From contig RQSC01000002.1 of assembly GCA_013416795.1 (NCBI GenBank), positions 405,632-469,631 of the forward strand: a stretch of 64,000 bases of DNA, given 5' to 3'. This document shows, in pieces, positions 31,101-40,249 of this stretch. Made by a program: the position numbers and the translations under genes. Origin of the DNA: Prasinococcaceae sp. CCMP 1430 (taxonomy: Eukaryota > Prasinodermophyta > Palmophyllophyceae > Prasinococcales > Prasinococcaceae). The notes below the pieces were generated by a model. The model made no database searches. It was not told the origin of the DNA and saw nothing but the letters and a program-made list of their open reading frames with translations. The number at the start of each line of letters is the position of its first letter. Position 1 is the first letter of the stretch.

Positions 31101-32079
31101 ATGCGCGTGGCCGCGCAGGAACCGCTGGTCCACGGGCGGACGCGCGGCATCAGTACCGGCGCCGACAACTGCAGTGCGCGCAGGAGCGTGTGCACGATCT
31201 TGCGGGGGCAGCGGCTGCGGCTGCAGAACCAGACCCTCCGCTCGCGGCGTCCCGCTGTTGCCGCTGTGATCCTGCGCCGCCGGAGTCGCCACCACTACGA
31301 GGGCGCCCGCGGGGGCGATTGCGCCGCCCGCCGGCGTCGCCCACGCGGCTTTGGCGGCAACGGCTCCCGATGCTGCCACGGTGCAGCCAAAGGCTGCACG
31401 GGGGACGAGCGCCTCCGTCGGTGCTTCCAAGGCGGCACTGACTGCCCGTGCCTGCGCTTCTCCGCCCGGCACCCGCACGGTGAGCGGCTGCGGATAGAGA
31501 CTCAGTCTTGCCCCTCGTGCGCTCGGGCCGCTGTCACTCGCGGGCAAGGGGCCACGCCGGACGACACCGTGGCTGAGCGCTCCGGAGCATCCGACCGGCG
31601 CGGTCTGCGGGCGCCCCAGCCCAGCGTGCACGGGGCCGTCGCTCCGCGGCGACATGTCGTATCCGAGCGCGCGCTGGAGCTGCCAAAGCATCGCCCGCCC
31701 GCGCGGCGCGGCGCCGCTGCGCGCGCCGTGCGCTCTCCCGGGTAGCGCGGCCAGCACTGCCGCGGCTGCCGCGGGCCGCAGGCGAACCCCGAGCGACGCG
31801 CACGCCACCGACAGCCCCGCGGCGCTCACAGTCGCACCTAGGCCAGTCAATGCGTGGGTATCAGCGTCCCTGTCGGCGTCGCCCACGTCGGACTCGGATT
31901 CACTCTCGCTGCTGGCGCTGCTGCTGCTGCTGCTGCTATTGCTGCTATCGACGTCGTCGATGTCTCGCTCGCCGAGCGCGTCGGCGTCCTCGACCGCGCC
32001 GGCCGCGCGCAGGGCGGCGTCGAGGGCGCCGCGCGAGATGCCCGCCGCGCGGAGGGCCCGCGACAGCGCCGCGAGCGCG
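28197..32079 (-). CDS. EML-type tandem beta-propeller WD40 protein (5' end in gap)
   Basis: Echinoderm microtubule-associated protein-like family. The 5' end lies in the assembly gap, and at least 1290 residues remain. After a Ser/Glu/Asp-rich stretch come many WD repeats: QRFLRGHAHEVCALALS, ALCVWDI, HTVHVWDWRA, VSALCFDPYA with FVTVGRRHVCMWEL, TGTTTGEIYCWQG, SGGADGRVCVWAV, RIVSVDWAAGAGAAVMACSA followed by REMLVF, and LRHSACLMRFPA with a final GGSDGTAILWDVV. The last two blocks match the EML second propeller, where the family has a DWS...NSGDYEILYW-type blade. An acidic tail ends the protein. A 123-nt in-frame segment at 30636-30758 (GTGCATG...CTGCAG) is probably an intron. A microtubule-binding role is inferred from the family. 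Confidence 0.75.
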
Positions 32080-33074
32080 NNNNNNNNNNNNNNNNNNNNN
32101 NNNNNNNNNNNNNNNNNNNNNNNNNNNNNNNNNNNNNNNNNNNNNNNNNNNNNNNNNNNNNNNNNNNNNNNNNNNNNNNNNNNNNNNNNNNNNNNNNNNN
32201 NNNNNNNNNNNNNNNNNNNNNNNNNNNNNNNNNNNNNNNNNNNNNNNNNNNNNNNNNNNNNNNNNNNNNNNNNNNNNNNNNNNNNNNNNNNNNNNNNNNN
32301 NNNNNNNNNNNNNNNNNNNNNNNNNNNNNNNNNNNNNNNNNNNNNNNNNNNNNNNNNNNNNNNNNNNNNNNNNNNNNNNNNNNNNNNNNNNNNNNNNNNN
32401 NNNNNNNNNNNNNNNNNNNNNNNNNNNNNNNNNNNNNNNNNNNNNNNNNNNNNNNNNNNNNNNNNNNNNNNNNNNNNNNNNNNNNNNNNNNNNNNNNNNN
32501 NNNNNNNNNNNNNNNNNNNNNNNNNNNNNNNNNNNNNNNNNNNNNNNNNNNNNNNNNNNNNNNNNNNNNNNNNNNNNNNNNNNNNNNNNNNNNNNNNNNN
32601 NNNNNNNNNNNNNNNNNNNNNNNNNNNNNNNNNNNNNNNNNNNNNNNNNNNNNNNNNNNNNNNNNNNNNNNNNNNNNNNNNNNNNNNNNNNNNNNNNNNN
32701 NNNNNNNNNNNNNNNNNNNNNNNNNNNNNNNNNNNNNNNNNNNNNNNNNNNNNNNNNNNNNNNNNNNNNNNNNNNNNNNNNNNNNNNNNNNNNNNNNNNN
32801 NNNNNNNNNNNNNNNNNNNNNNNNNNNNNNNNNNNNNNNNNNNNNNNNNNNNNNNNNNNNNNNNNNNNNNNNNNNNNNNNNNNNNNNNNNNNNNNNNNNN
32901 NNNNNNNNNNNNNNNNNNNNNNNNNNNNNNNNNNNNNNNNNNNNNNNNNNNNNNNNNNNNNNNNNNNNNNNNNNNNNNNNNNNNNNNNNNNNNNNNNNNN
33001 NNNNNNNNNNNNNNNNNNNNNNNNNNNNNNNNNNNNNNNNNNNNNNNNNNNNNNNNNNNNNNNNNNNNNNNNNN
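32080..33074. other. Assembly gap of 995 Ns
   Basis: Run of N. Presumably holds the first exons of both the EML gene (-) and the NUS1 gene (+), and their shared promoter. Confidence 1.
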
Positions 33075-34038
33075 CGCTGCTCGTGCCACCGGCGTGCGCG
33101 GCGGCCGCTGCGACCGCGCCGGACGGCCCGCAGGTGCGTGTGGCGCGCACGCACGCGCGCACACACCACGTGCGCTCCCGTCGCACACAACGCACGCGCA
33201 CGCACACGAACACGTGCACGCATGCATCGCATGCCACGCACACTGACGAGCGAACACTCCACACGCATGCACACGTGCGCGCGCACACACACGTACGCAC
33301 ACGCGTACGCACACGCACACATACGTACACGCACACACGTACACGCACGCACGCATGCGCGCGCGCGCTCGCACGTAACCCCTCCCGCCCGCCGCAGGGC
33401 GACGCGCTTGCGTCTGCTGCTCGCGCGTGCGCCGCGCTCGGTGCCAAGCGCGTGCTCGCGTACGACGCCGGGGGCGCCCTCGCAGGCGAGGGGGGGCGCG
33501 GGGGCCTACGCGCTCGCCTCGAGGGCGTTGGTGCGGGGCTGTTGGAGGGGGCGAAGGTGGAGCTGCTGGGCCCCGCGGATGCGCGCGCGCCGCTCGCCGC
33601 CGTCGCGAGGGCGTTCGCCGAGGACGCGCCGGACGGCGACGGCGGCACCGAAGGTGGCGGCGGCAAAATGGTCGCGCGCGTCCAAGCCGCGCTTGAGGAC
33701 CGCGGCGCCGCGGCCGAGCCCGAGCTCGCGCTGTGCTTCGCTGCGGCTAAGCCCACCGCCGCGTCGATGGCGGCGCGCTCCGCCCCCGCCGCCCTCAGCT
33801 CCGACGCGGCGCCGTCCGCCGCGGCCTCGAGCTGCGCGCGCACGCCCTCCACGAGCGTCTGGCAGCACCAGAAGCGCACCTCGTCGCGCGCGGCGGGGCT
33901 GCCGAGGCGACGCGCGGCCTCGGCGAAGCGCTGCGGGTCGCGCGCCATCGACGCCACGTACGCGGATGCGCGAGCCTGCGCGTGTGGGCGTGCGTGAGAG
34001 GGAGTGCGTGTCAGCATGTGCGAGTGCGTGCGTGCGTG

Positions 34039-34122
<84 letters not shown>

Positions 34123-34333
34123 CGCGCGTGCGTGCATGTGTGTGTTTGCGTGCGTGTGTGCGTGCATGCGCGCGCGCGCGCAGATGCCCGCTGCTGACAC
34201 ATGCACGCTCGCCGGCGCGCCTCGGACGCTCGCAGAGCTCGTACAGGTGCCGCCGCTGACGCGCTGCGCGCGCGAGGACATCGAGGCGGCGTTCGACAAA
34301 TACGCGCGTACGGCGAAGCGCCACGGCGCCTGA
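33075..34333 (+). CDS. NUS1: NUS1/NgBR-like cis-prenyltransferase subunit (5' end in gap)
   Basis: ER-membrane accessory subunit of dehydrodolichyl diphosphate synthase (dolichol for N-glycosylation). Exons seen: up to 33133, 33398 to about 33732, and 34184-34333. Intron 1 (33134-33397, GTGCGT...CGCAG) is phase 0. Family features: ARACAALGAKRVLAYDAGGA (position of the YD..G motif), VELLGPADARAPLAAVARAF, EPELAL (position of PDLVL), APRTLAELVQVPPLTRCARE (position of the PWxxRLTE region) and a terminal RHG, the R-x-G motif needed for complex activity. The join from exon 2 to exon 3 does not work cleanly: no donor in phase is visible near 33732, and a minus-strand exon occupies the supposed intron, so an assembly error is possible. 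The N-terminal membrane part is missing. Confidence 0.6.
33138..33352. repeat. (AC)n-rich microsatellite in NUS1 intron 1
   Basis: Interrupted CA/CG-rich tract (ACGCACGC, ACACACGT units). It is an inverted counterpart of the TG tract at 34020-34180. Confidence 0.8.
33757..33975 (-). CDS. Exportin-T-like exon or fragment
   Basis: Minus-strand open segment of 73 codons bounded by an acceptor (CAG before 33975) and a possible donor (GTGGGC at 33756). Its protein (AYVASMARDPQRFAEAARRL, then RDEVRFWCCQTLVEGVRAQ) resembles the first helices of exportin-T (LAYFEQL...VKFFCFQVLEHQV in the human protein). The opposite strand gives only Ser/Ala/Arg-rich sequence here. No further XPOT exons are visible downstream, where NUS1 exon 2 lies on the other strand. 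It could be a misplaced contig piece, a pseudogene fragment or a chance resemblance. Confidence 0.35.
34020..34180. repeat. (TG)n/(TGCG)n microsatellite
   Basis: TGTGTG, TGCGTGCG and CGCGCG blocks immediately before the last NUS1 exon. Confidence 0.9.
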
Positions 34334-34362
34334 GGGGGTGGCACTGCCGAGCGCAGCGCGCT

Positions 34363-34368
34363 TGTACA
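34363..34368. promoter_or_regulatory. Palindromic TGTACA between convergent genes
   Basis: TGTACA 30 nt past the NUS1 stop and about 160 nt past the MTHFR stop on the other strand. Being palindromic, it could act as a 3'-end signal for both. Confidence 0.4.
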
Positions 34369-34529
34369 TTAATAACAACACACGCTCACACACATACACA
34401 TCACACTCATGGCCGGCGGCGCATGCCACCTTGGCTCGCGCCGAGCAGCGCGCGCGTGTGAGGGGTTGCTTGCCATTATAGTGCGCGCCGCGCGGAGCAC
34501 GCAGCGCGGCGCGGCGGCAGCGCGGTGTT

Positions 34530-36308
34530 TCAGGGCAGGTAGAAGAGGCTTGAGAAGGGCGCGAATATGTCCCCATTGACGTAGTCGTTGTCGACGATAT
34601 TGACGAGCACGTGCGAGTCGGCGACGCCCTCCACCACGGCCCTCGCGGCGTCGCCCTCGTCGTACACGGCGGCCCAGTCGCTGCGCCACAGCGCAAAGGC
34701 CTCGTCCTTCCACACTTTGGTAAAGGTGTCGAAGTCACACACCGTGGGCTGCACTACCTCCTTGCCCGGGAAGACGCCCCACGTCACCGCGTTAATACCC
34801 TCGGCGTTGGTGGCGGTGAAGTCGCCGCTGCGGTCGGTCGCCATGTACGATAGCGAGGGGAACTTGTCGAGGTGCGCGCGCAGCCGCTCGAAGAGCTCGC
34901 GCGGGCAGAAGAACTCGAGGTAGGCGCGCTGGTAGACGATGCCGCCGGCGCCGCCCCAGCCGACGCCCGGCGTGGATGAGTCCACGCCGTTGACGCGCGG
35001 CTGCGAGTTGACTGTCAGGAAGCCCCTGGTGTTGAGCTCGACGAGGCGCGCGGTGATGCCGTCGCTCTCGCGCGCGAGGCCCTCGTCCTCGCTCCACGGC
35101 AGCGCCCTGATCTCGCCCTTGACGAAGCCCACGAACACTTTGCCCACGTCCTCTACGCTCGCCGGCGAGCCCCACGCCTCCTTGCGGTCGATCTTGTAGC
35201 GTCGCCCGCCCGCCTTGAAGTCCTCGAAGCTGCCCTTCTTGTTCCAGTGCGAGCTGGGGTAGGCCTTCCAGCCCTTGGTGCGGTTCATGTAGCTCTTGGG
35301 CCGGTTGCCCCAGAAGAGTGGGCGCACGGACTCGTCGCTGCGGTTGGGGTTGGTCGGCGGGCGGAACGGCAGCGCGCGCGGGGGCGCCTTCGTGTCGACC
35401 ATGCCCAGCCGCTCGAGGATCCCGATGACGCTGCGCTCCAGGTTGAGCGAGTACATGTGCAGCCCGTTGCACTTGCCCGAGTCCATGATCTTCTTGCACA
35501 TCTCGTACCCCATCTGGACGCCGTACGCCTTGACGGCCTCGTCGTTGTCCTTGATGGGCTCCAGCGCGTCGAGGATCGACTGCGGCACACGCGTCTTGCA
35601 GAAGCCCGTCATGCGCTTGAAGCCGCCGTACGTCTGGATGGGCATGATGCCCGGCAGGATCTCGGCGGTGATGCCCGCGGCGCGGCAGTCGTCCACGAAC
35701 TGCAGGAAGACGTCCGCGTCGTAGAACAGCTGTGTGACGATCACCTGAGCGCCGGCGTCGCACTTCTCCTTGAGGTAGGCGAGGTCCTTGGCGTAGGCCT
35801 CGGCGGTGGCAACGCCGCCCTCGCCGATGGCGTCGGGGTGCGCCTCGGGGTAGCCCGCGCACGCGAGGCCGAAGTAGTCGCCGTGCTCCTGGCGGATGTA
35901 CTTGATGAGATCGAGCGCGCACGAGAAGCCGCCGACGGCCGCCGTCCAGTTCTCCTCGCCCTTTGGCGGGTCGCCGCGCAACGCGAGGATGTTCATGAGG
36001 CCCTGCTCCTTGACGCTCGCCAGCGCGTGCTTGATCATGTCCACCTTCATGTTGGTGCACGTCAGGTGCATCATGGTCTCAACGCACACCTCGTTCTGCA
36101 TGCGGCTCGCCATGTCGAGCGTCAGCTCCGCCGTCGTGCCGCCCGCGCCCCAGGTGATGTCGCAGAACAGCGGGTTGGTGCGCGCCATGCGGTCCATGCG
36201 CTCGAAGCAGTTCTCGACGCCCGCCTCCGTGCGCGGCGGGAAGTACTCGAAGCTGAAGAACCTCTCGCCGCGCGCGTTGCGCTCGGCGATCTTGTCGATG
36301 ACCTTCAT
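34530..36308 (-). CDS. MTHFR: Methylenetetrahydrofolate reductase
   Basis: Reduces 5,10-methylene-THF to 5-methyl-THF, the methyl donor for methionine synthesis. 592 aa, single exon, start ATG 36308 (MKVIDKIAERN), the usual length of the eukaryotic enzyme. The N-terminal FAD TIM barrel (about 1-300) shows FFSFEYFPPRTEAG (catalytic Glu), CDITWGAGGTT, HLTCTNM, ILALRGDPP and IVTQLFYD. The C-terminal half is the eukaryotic regulatory region: RPLFWGNRPKSYMNRTKGW, WGSPASVEDVGKVFVGFV, GFLTVNSQPRVNG, VGWGGAGGIVYQRAYLEFF and a terminal VNIVDNDYVNGDIF. Family knowledge says plant enzymes lack SAM inhibition; I cannot judge this here. Confidence 0.95.
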   Translation of the reverse strand: MKVIDKIAERNARGERFFSFEYFPPRTEAGVENCFERMDRMARTNPLFCDITWGAGGTTAELTLDMASRMQNEVCVETMMHLTCTNMKVDMIKHALASVKEQGLMNILALRGDPPKGEENWTAAVGGFSCALDLIKYIRQEHGDYFGLACAGYPEAHPDAIGEGGVATAEAYAKDLAYLKEKCDAGAQVIVTQLFYDADVFLQFVDDCRAAGITAEILPGIMPIQTYGGFKRMTGFCKTRVPQSILDALEPIKDNDEAVKAYGVQMGYEMCKKIMDSGKCNGLHMYSLNLERSVIGILERLGMVDTKAPPRALPFRPPTNPNRSDESVRPLFWGNRPKSYMNRTKGWKAYPSSHWNKKGSFEDFKAGGRRYKIDRKEAWGSPASVEDVGKVFVGFVKGEIRALPWSEDEGLARESDGITARLVELNTRGFLTVNSQPRVNGVDSSTPGVGWGGAGGIVYQRAYLEFFCPRELFERLRAHLDKFPSLSYMATDRSGDFTATNAEGINAVTWGVFPGKEVVQPTVCDFDTFTKVWKDEAFALWRSDWAAVYDEGDAARAVVEGVADSHVLVNIVDNDYVNGDIFAPFSSLFYLP

Positions 36309-36775
36309 GGCTGCCGCCGGACCGAGCGCGCCACGCGCGCGCGCGCGCTCGCCACGGGAGGGGGGAGGGGGGAGGAGGGCAAAGGGGGGGTTGGGTGGGG
36401 AGTGCGGGCAGTGTGCCTCCCCTCCCCCCCCCGGCAAAGAGCAGGGCGTGCGGGGCGCCACGCGCGCGGAAAAGCGCGCGTGCGCAAACAGATTTTTTTT
36501 AGATTTTTTTTTTCGGGGTGCTGAGTCCGGGGGTGGTGTGAGCGAGCGAGCGCCGCCGCGGCGCACCGGCGCCGCCAGGACGCCCGCGCCCCACGGGAGC
36601 ACGCGCACGCGCAGTCGCGCATCCCCCGCCGGGTGGGCGGCGGCGCGCTCCGGGTGCTCCGCGGGCGCGCGCGCGCTCACGTGAGCGTGGTCACAAAAAA
36701 TGTCGTGCGTGTACACAGCGCGGGAAGGTCCGCGCGGTGCCCGCTCCCCCGCGAGCCGCGCCGGGAAACCGGCGC
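36309..36775. other. Intergenic spacer
   Basis: Between the MTHFR start and the stop of the 198-aa gene, both on the minus strand. Contains purine/pyrimidine runs (36355-36430) and T runs at 36494-36513. No gene supported. Confidence 0.4.
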
Positions 36776-37372
36776 TCACGCCACCACGGGCTCGAGCGCG
36801 CGCGCCGGCAGTGCATCCGCCCCAATGCCGCCCGGGACGCGCCCGTCGATGCCGCCCTCGTCGGCGGCCGCCGCTGCGGCGCAGCGCGCATCCTCGAGGC
36901 GGCAGCCGAGAGCCTGCCCGAGCACCGCTGAGGCGATGGTGAAGAGCACGGCGTAGCGCGGCAGGAGCACCGCCTTGCGCAGCGAGACGACCAGCGGGAT
37001 GCTCAGGTGGACCGCGACGAACCACTCGGCGGAGAACTTGTCGACGTGCGAGCGCCACGCGCCAAGTGGCACGTTGGTGAGCGCGGACGTGGCGGCCACG
37101 GAGGCGATGCGCACGTGCGTTGCGCGCGGACGCAGGGCGCGCACCTGCGGCGTCGCGGCGAGCGCGGCGCGCAACGCGACGACCGGGGCGGGGCACGTGA
37201 GCTTCACCCTGCGCTTGCGCCCGCCGGGCTTGCGCGGCGGCAGGTTCAGCACGCCGGCAGCGGCGCGCTGCAGCCTCGCGACCGGGCACTTGCTGTCAGG
37301 GCGGAAGATGCCCTCGTAGTCGCCTTCCGCTGACGGCAGCGCGACGCCACCGTCCGGGCGCGCGTACGGCAT
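36776..37372 (-). CDS. Unknown 198-aa protein with C-terminal hydrophobic helices
   Basis: Not recognised by name. ATG at 37372 (MPYARPDGGVALPSAEGDYE). A basic segment (LNLPPRKPGGRKRRVKL) is followed by a compact conserved-looking block: WRSHVDKFSAEWFVAVHLSI, PLVVSLRKAVLLPRYAVLF and TIASAVLGQALGCRLE, with two hydrophobic stretches that could insert in a membrane. It lies directly downstream of cyclin C on the same strand, and their open frames overlap by 127 nt in different frames. Either the cyclin tail is spliced or the genes truly overlap. Confidence 0.6.
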   Translation of the reverse strand: MPYARPDGGVALPSAEGDYEGIFRPDSKCPVARLQRAAAGVLNLPPRKPGGRKRRVKLTCPAPVVALRAALAATPQVRALRPRATHVRIASVAATSALTNVPLGAWRSHVDKFSAEWFVAVHLSIPLVVSLRKAVLLPRYAVLFTIASAVLGQALGCRLEDARCAAAAAADEGGIDGRVPGGIGADALPARALEPVVA

Positions 37373-38187
37373 CGACACCTGCGCGCGGCGCGGCGCGGTC
37401 GCCGCTCCCAGGCTGCGTGCTGCTTCTGGCGCTTGTGCGGCGGCGCGACTTTGCCGTCGCTGGGCTGTACTCGCGCGGCCGCACTGCCTTCTGCGGGGCT
37501 GCTCCGCCTGGTGGCAGCCTCCTTGCTCCTGCGCTCGTTCTCCTTCGTGTAAGCGTCCATGAGGATTCGTCCAACCTCGTACACCTCATCAGTGTTTACC
37601 TGCAGGTCGGCGAAGATCGGCCGCATATCGACGTTGTTGATCACGCACGCGACGTACAGAGCCGCGACCGCGGTGACATACGGCGGATAGAGCAGGCATA
37701 CGTCGGTATGGTACGAGTCGTTGCACAGCGACCATGCATCCTGCGTGACTGCACCGAGGCGCGCGCGGTCGATGAGCGTGAGCAGCGGGCGGTACGGGTG
37801 GAACACCACGAGATCGCACTCGAGCCCCTCGAGGACATGCATCTCGAGCTCGAGCAGGTCGGTCAGCGTTAGGTGGAACCCCAGCGCTCCGGCGTATCGC
37901 ACCCAGTGCTTCGCCTGCATAGTGCACTCCTCTGCCTTGGACGCGAGGTAGAGGCACGCGACGCCCACCGCCTGCGGGTCGTACTCGTCGTCGCGGTTGG
38001 CGACCGCAGTGAAGCGCCGCAGCATGACGATGGCCGTCGCGGCGACGCGTTGGCGCATGCGCGCCTTGCACGACAGCTGCACCATCCACATGGTCGTGGC
38101 CGCCAGCGCGCCGCGGCCCCTCGGGATATCCACGCGCGGCAGGATCCACCGGCGGCAGTGCGTTGACTGCCAGAAGTTCGACGCCAT
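37246..38187 (-). CDS. CCNC: Cyclin C
   Basis: Cyclin partner of CDK8 in the Mediator kinase module. Up to 313 aa from ATG 38187. The start MASNFWQSTHCRRWIL is the diagnostic cyclin C N-terminus. The cyclin box follows: RQRVAATAIVMLRRFTAV, PQAVGVACLYLASKAEE, LLELEMHVLEGLECDLVVFH, PYRPLLTLIDRA, LCNDSYHTDVCLLYPPYVTA and VAALYVACVINNVD. The loop before the first box helix is shorter than in animals. After about residue 265 the sequence is low-complexity (PPHKRQKQ onward), and its last 127 nt overlap the next gene, so the real C-terminus may be shorter. Confidence 0.88.
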   Translation of the reverse strand: MASNFWQSTHCRRWILPRVDIPRGRGALAATTMWMVQLSCKARMRQRVAATAIVMLRRFTAVANRDDEYDPQAVGVACLYLASKAEECTMQAKHWVRYAGALGFHLTLTDLLELEMHVLEGLECDLVVFHPYRPLLTLIDRARLGAVTQDAWSLCNDSYHTDVCLLYPPYVTAVAALYVACVINNVDMRPIFADLQVNTDEVYEVGRILMDAYTKENERRSKEAATRRSSPAEGSAAARVQPSDGKVAPPHKRQKQHAAWERRPRRAARRCRCRTRARTVASRCRQRKATTRASSALTASARSRGCSAPLPAC

Positions 38188-39457
38188 CGCCGCCGCCACC
38201 GCAGCCTCCGCGGCCGCAAACGCAGCACGATCGCAGCAACCAGCGGCCGTCCCCTCCCTCTCCCTCTCTTCCGAACCCACCGACTCGCCCCCGCCCCGNG
38301 CGACGGCGCGCGCGCGCGCGCGCGCGGCCGCACAACGCCAGCGAGCGAAAAAGGGGAGGGGAGACTGGGCCGGGCGAGGCGAAAAAGCGCGCGCGCGTAT
38401 CTTTTCGGCGCGCGGCGGCGGCCCGCCCCCCGCGCGAACCCAACCGTCCCCGGAATGGTCGATTCGATTGATTGATTGATTGATTGATGTGACGCCTGCC
38501 GCTTCGTCGAACGGACGGGCCCACCGCACGCGCATGTGATTGTGATGGACGACGACGACGGCGAGCTCTCGCTCGTCTGCACGCCGCCGCACGCAACGGC
38601 GAGCAAAAGGCCACCGCGACAGAGGCCGGGCGGCGAGCGGATGTGCATGCGACGAGGGGGTGCCGTGCGCTTCGCGCCCCCGGGACGCCTGCAGTCAAAG
38701 GTGGTCCGGCAGCCCCGCGTCGACGCTCGGTCGGTCGGTCGGTCGGTGCGTCGGTCTGCGGGCGGGCAGGGCAGCAGCAGCAGCGGCCGGGACACGCGGG
38801 TCCCCGCCCCCCCTCGCCCTCCTCGCACCAGCGAGGCAGCCAGAGGACCCGCTCTTCTACAACGTACAACGGCGAGCCTAAAAACCCTTATTATAAACCC
38901 TTAATTCCAAACCTTAACCCCCCTAACCCCGGGCGAACACCCGCCCGCTGCCCATCCCACCCGCTCGGCTGGGAAAAAAAAAAGGGTACGCCGTCATCAA
39001 AACGAATCTCCTTTTTTAAAAACCATTTTTGGCCGCTTTTATTTTTGTGGCCTTTTTCCCCAGGTGGCAAGCCCCGCTCCGCGGGAGTTCCTTGGATTTG
39101 ATGGTGCGTGCTGCGCGGCGCAGCACCGGCACAGGAAAAAAAAAAACGCAGAAAAAAGCACGGCAACAGCACGGCAACAGCACAGAAAAAAAAAAAAAAA
39201 CACAGGAAAAACACAGCAAAAGCAACAGCGCACGGCAAACGCGCGTGCGGTATGATGCGCGTGGTATGGAGCGCGACGCGCCCGCGGCCCCTTCCGTTTT
39301 TTTTTCCCCCCGCGTTGTTTTTGTCGCGCGGCGCTTTCGCGCGGCGTTGCGTTTTTTTTTTTTTGCGTCGCGCGCGCGCGAGGAGGGATCCGCGCGTGGG
39401 TAGGGCGCGCGCATGTGCGGCTCGGGGGGGTCACTGTCATTCGTATAACGTTCGTCN
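38188..39457. other. Spacer rich in simple repeats; single Ns at both sides
   Basis: Upstream of cyclin C. Holds a single N at 38299, a (GATT)n tract at 38466-38487, (GGTC)n at about 38728-38745, a telomere-like patch at about 38880-38930 (ACCCTTATTATAAACCC and similar), A and T homopolymers from 38975 on, a CACGGCAACAG duplication at 39159-39184, and a single N at 39457. Open frames here are homopolymer-derived. No gene supported. It looks like a join of different contigs. Confidence 0.5.
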
Positions 39458-40196
39458 TGGCCGAGCCCCCCGCGGCGGCGCCCGCAGCGCCAGCGTCTCC
39501 AAGGCGTGCCTGGTTGACCAGCTTGCGCTGCCCCTCCACAGTACACACCTGCTCGTCGTAGTCAAGCTCGCGCGAGTTGTACTCGTCTATCTCGTCCTGG
39601 AAGTCCCCGAGATTGTTGATGTGCTCCCACGTGCACTCCGAGTACGGCAGCCCGACCCATTTGCAAAGGTACTCTTCGCCTTCCTCACCCTCGCGCTGCG
39701 ACACGATGCGCTCCACTTTTTTGTGGTCGGACATGACATTGGCTTCCATCTCCGCCGAGATGGCCTCGGCCTCGAGCTCCTCCTCCGTCATGAAGGCATG
39801 CTCCGCCACCTCGCTTTCCTTGCGTTTCATGTAGTTGGTCACGCGTTTGAAGCCGCCCAGCTGTTCGAGCGTCGCGTACGAATCCCAGCTGTTGTGCATG
39901 TGCGAGTATCCCTTCCACTTGACGAGGAACTCGGCCTTCTTCCAATTGCGCGGTGGCCTGAGGTCGTCGAGCTGCGGGTGCGACGTCCCGTCGTCGACAT
40001 ACTCGCCCGCGGCCTTCTCGAGCTCAATGTCCTGCCGTTCCTCCACGCCGGGCCTGTGCGCGATCACCAGTTCCACCGCATCGCCCTCCTCCTCAGGCGC
40101 GGCGTACTCGTAGCCCGACTGCTCCCACTCACGAAGCTCCGCCTCCTCCTCGCTGTCCATGAGGTCTGCGTCGGAGTCTGTGTCCTCGTTGTACAT
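39458..40196 (-). CDS. CHD1: CHD1-type double chromodomain, truncated at an N
   Basis: N-terminal part of a CHD1 chromatin remodeler, from ATG 40196 (MYNEDTDSDADLMDSEEEAE). Chromodomain 1: EFLVKWKGYSHMHNSWDSYA and GFKRVTNYMKRKE. Chromodomain 2: KKVERIVSQREG, EYLCKWVGLPYSECTWEHIN and FQDEIDEYNSREL. These match CHD1 closely. The expected ATPase never appears: sequence becomes low-complexity and meets the single N at 39457, beyond which nothing is homologous. The gene is therefore broken by the assembly, not necessarily in the organism. It lies head-to-head with BRM with only about 50 nt between them. Confidence 0.8.
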
Positions 40197-40249
40197 GCCC
40201 TAATCAAGGGCGAGACGCGCGCGGCGGCGGCCACCCAAGCGGGGTACAG

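Noticed and set aside
33138-34180. Alternating Cys/Val and Thr/His frames across the AC and TG tracts
   Set aside because: Pure translation of microsatellites.
39108-40196. Long plus-strand open frame continuous with BRM
   Set aside because: It is antisense to clear CHD1 chromodomains and contains homopolymer-derived sequence and an N.
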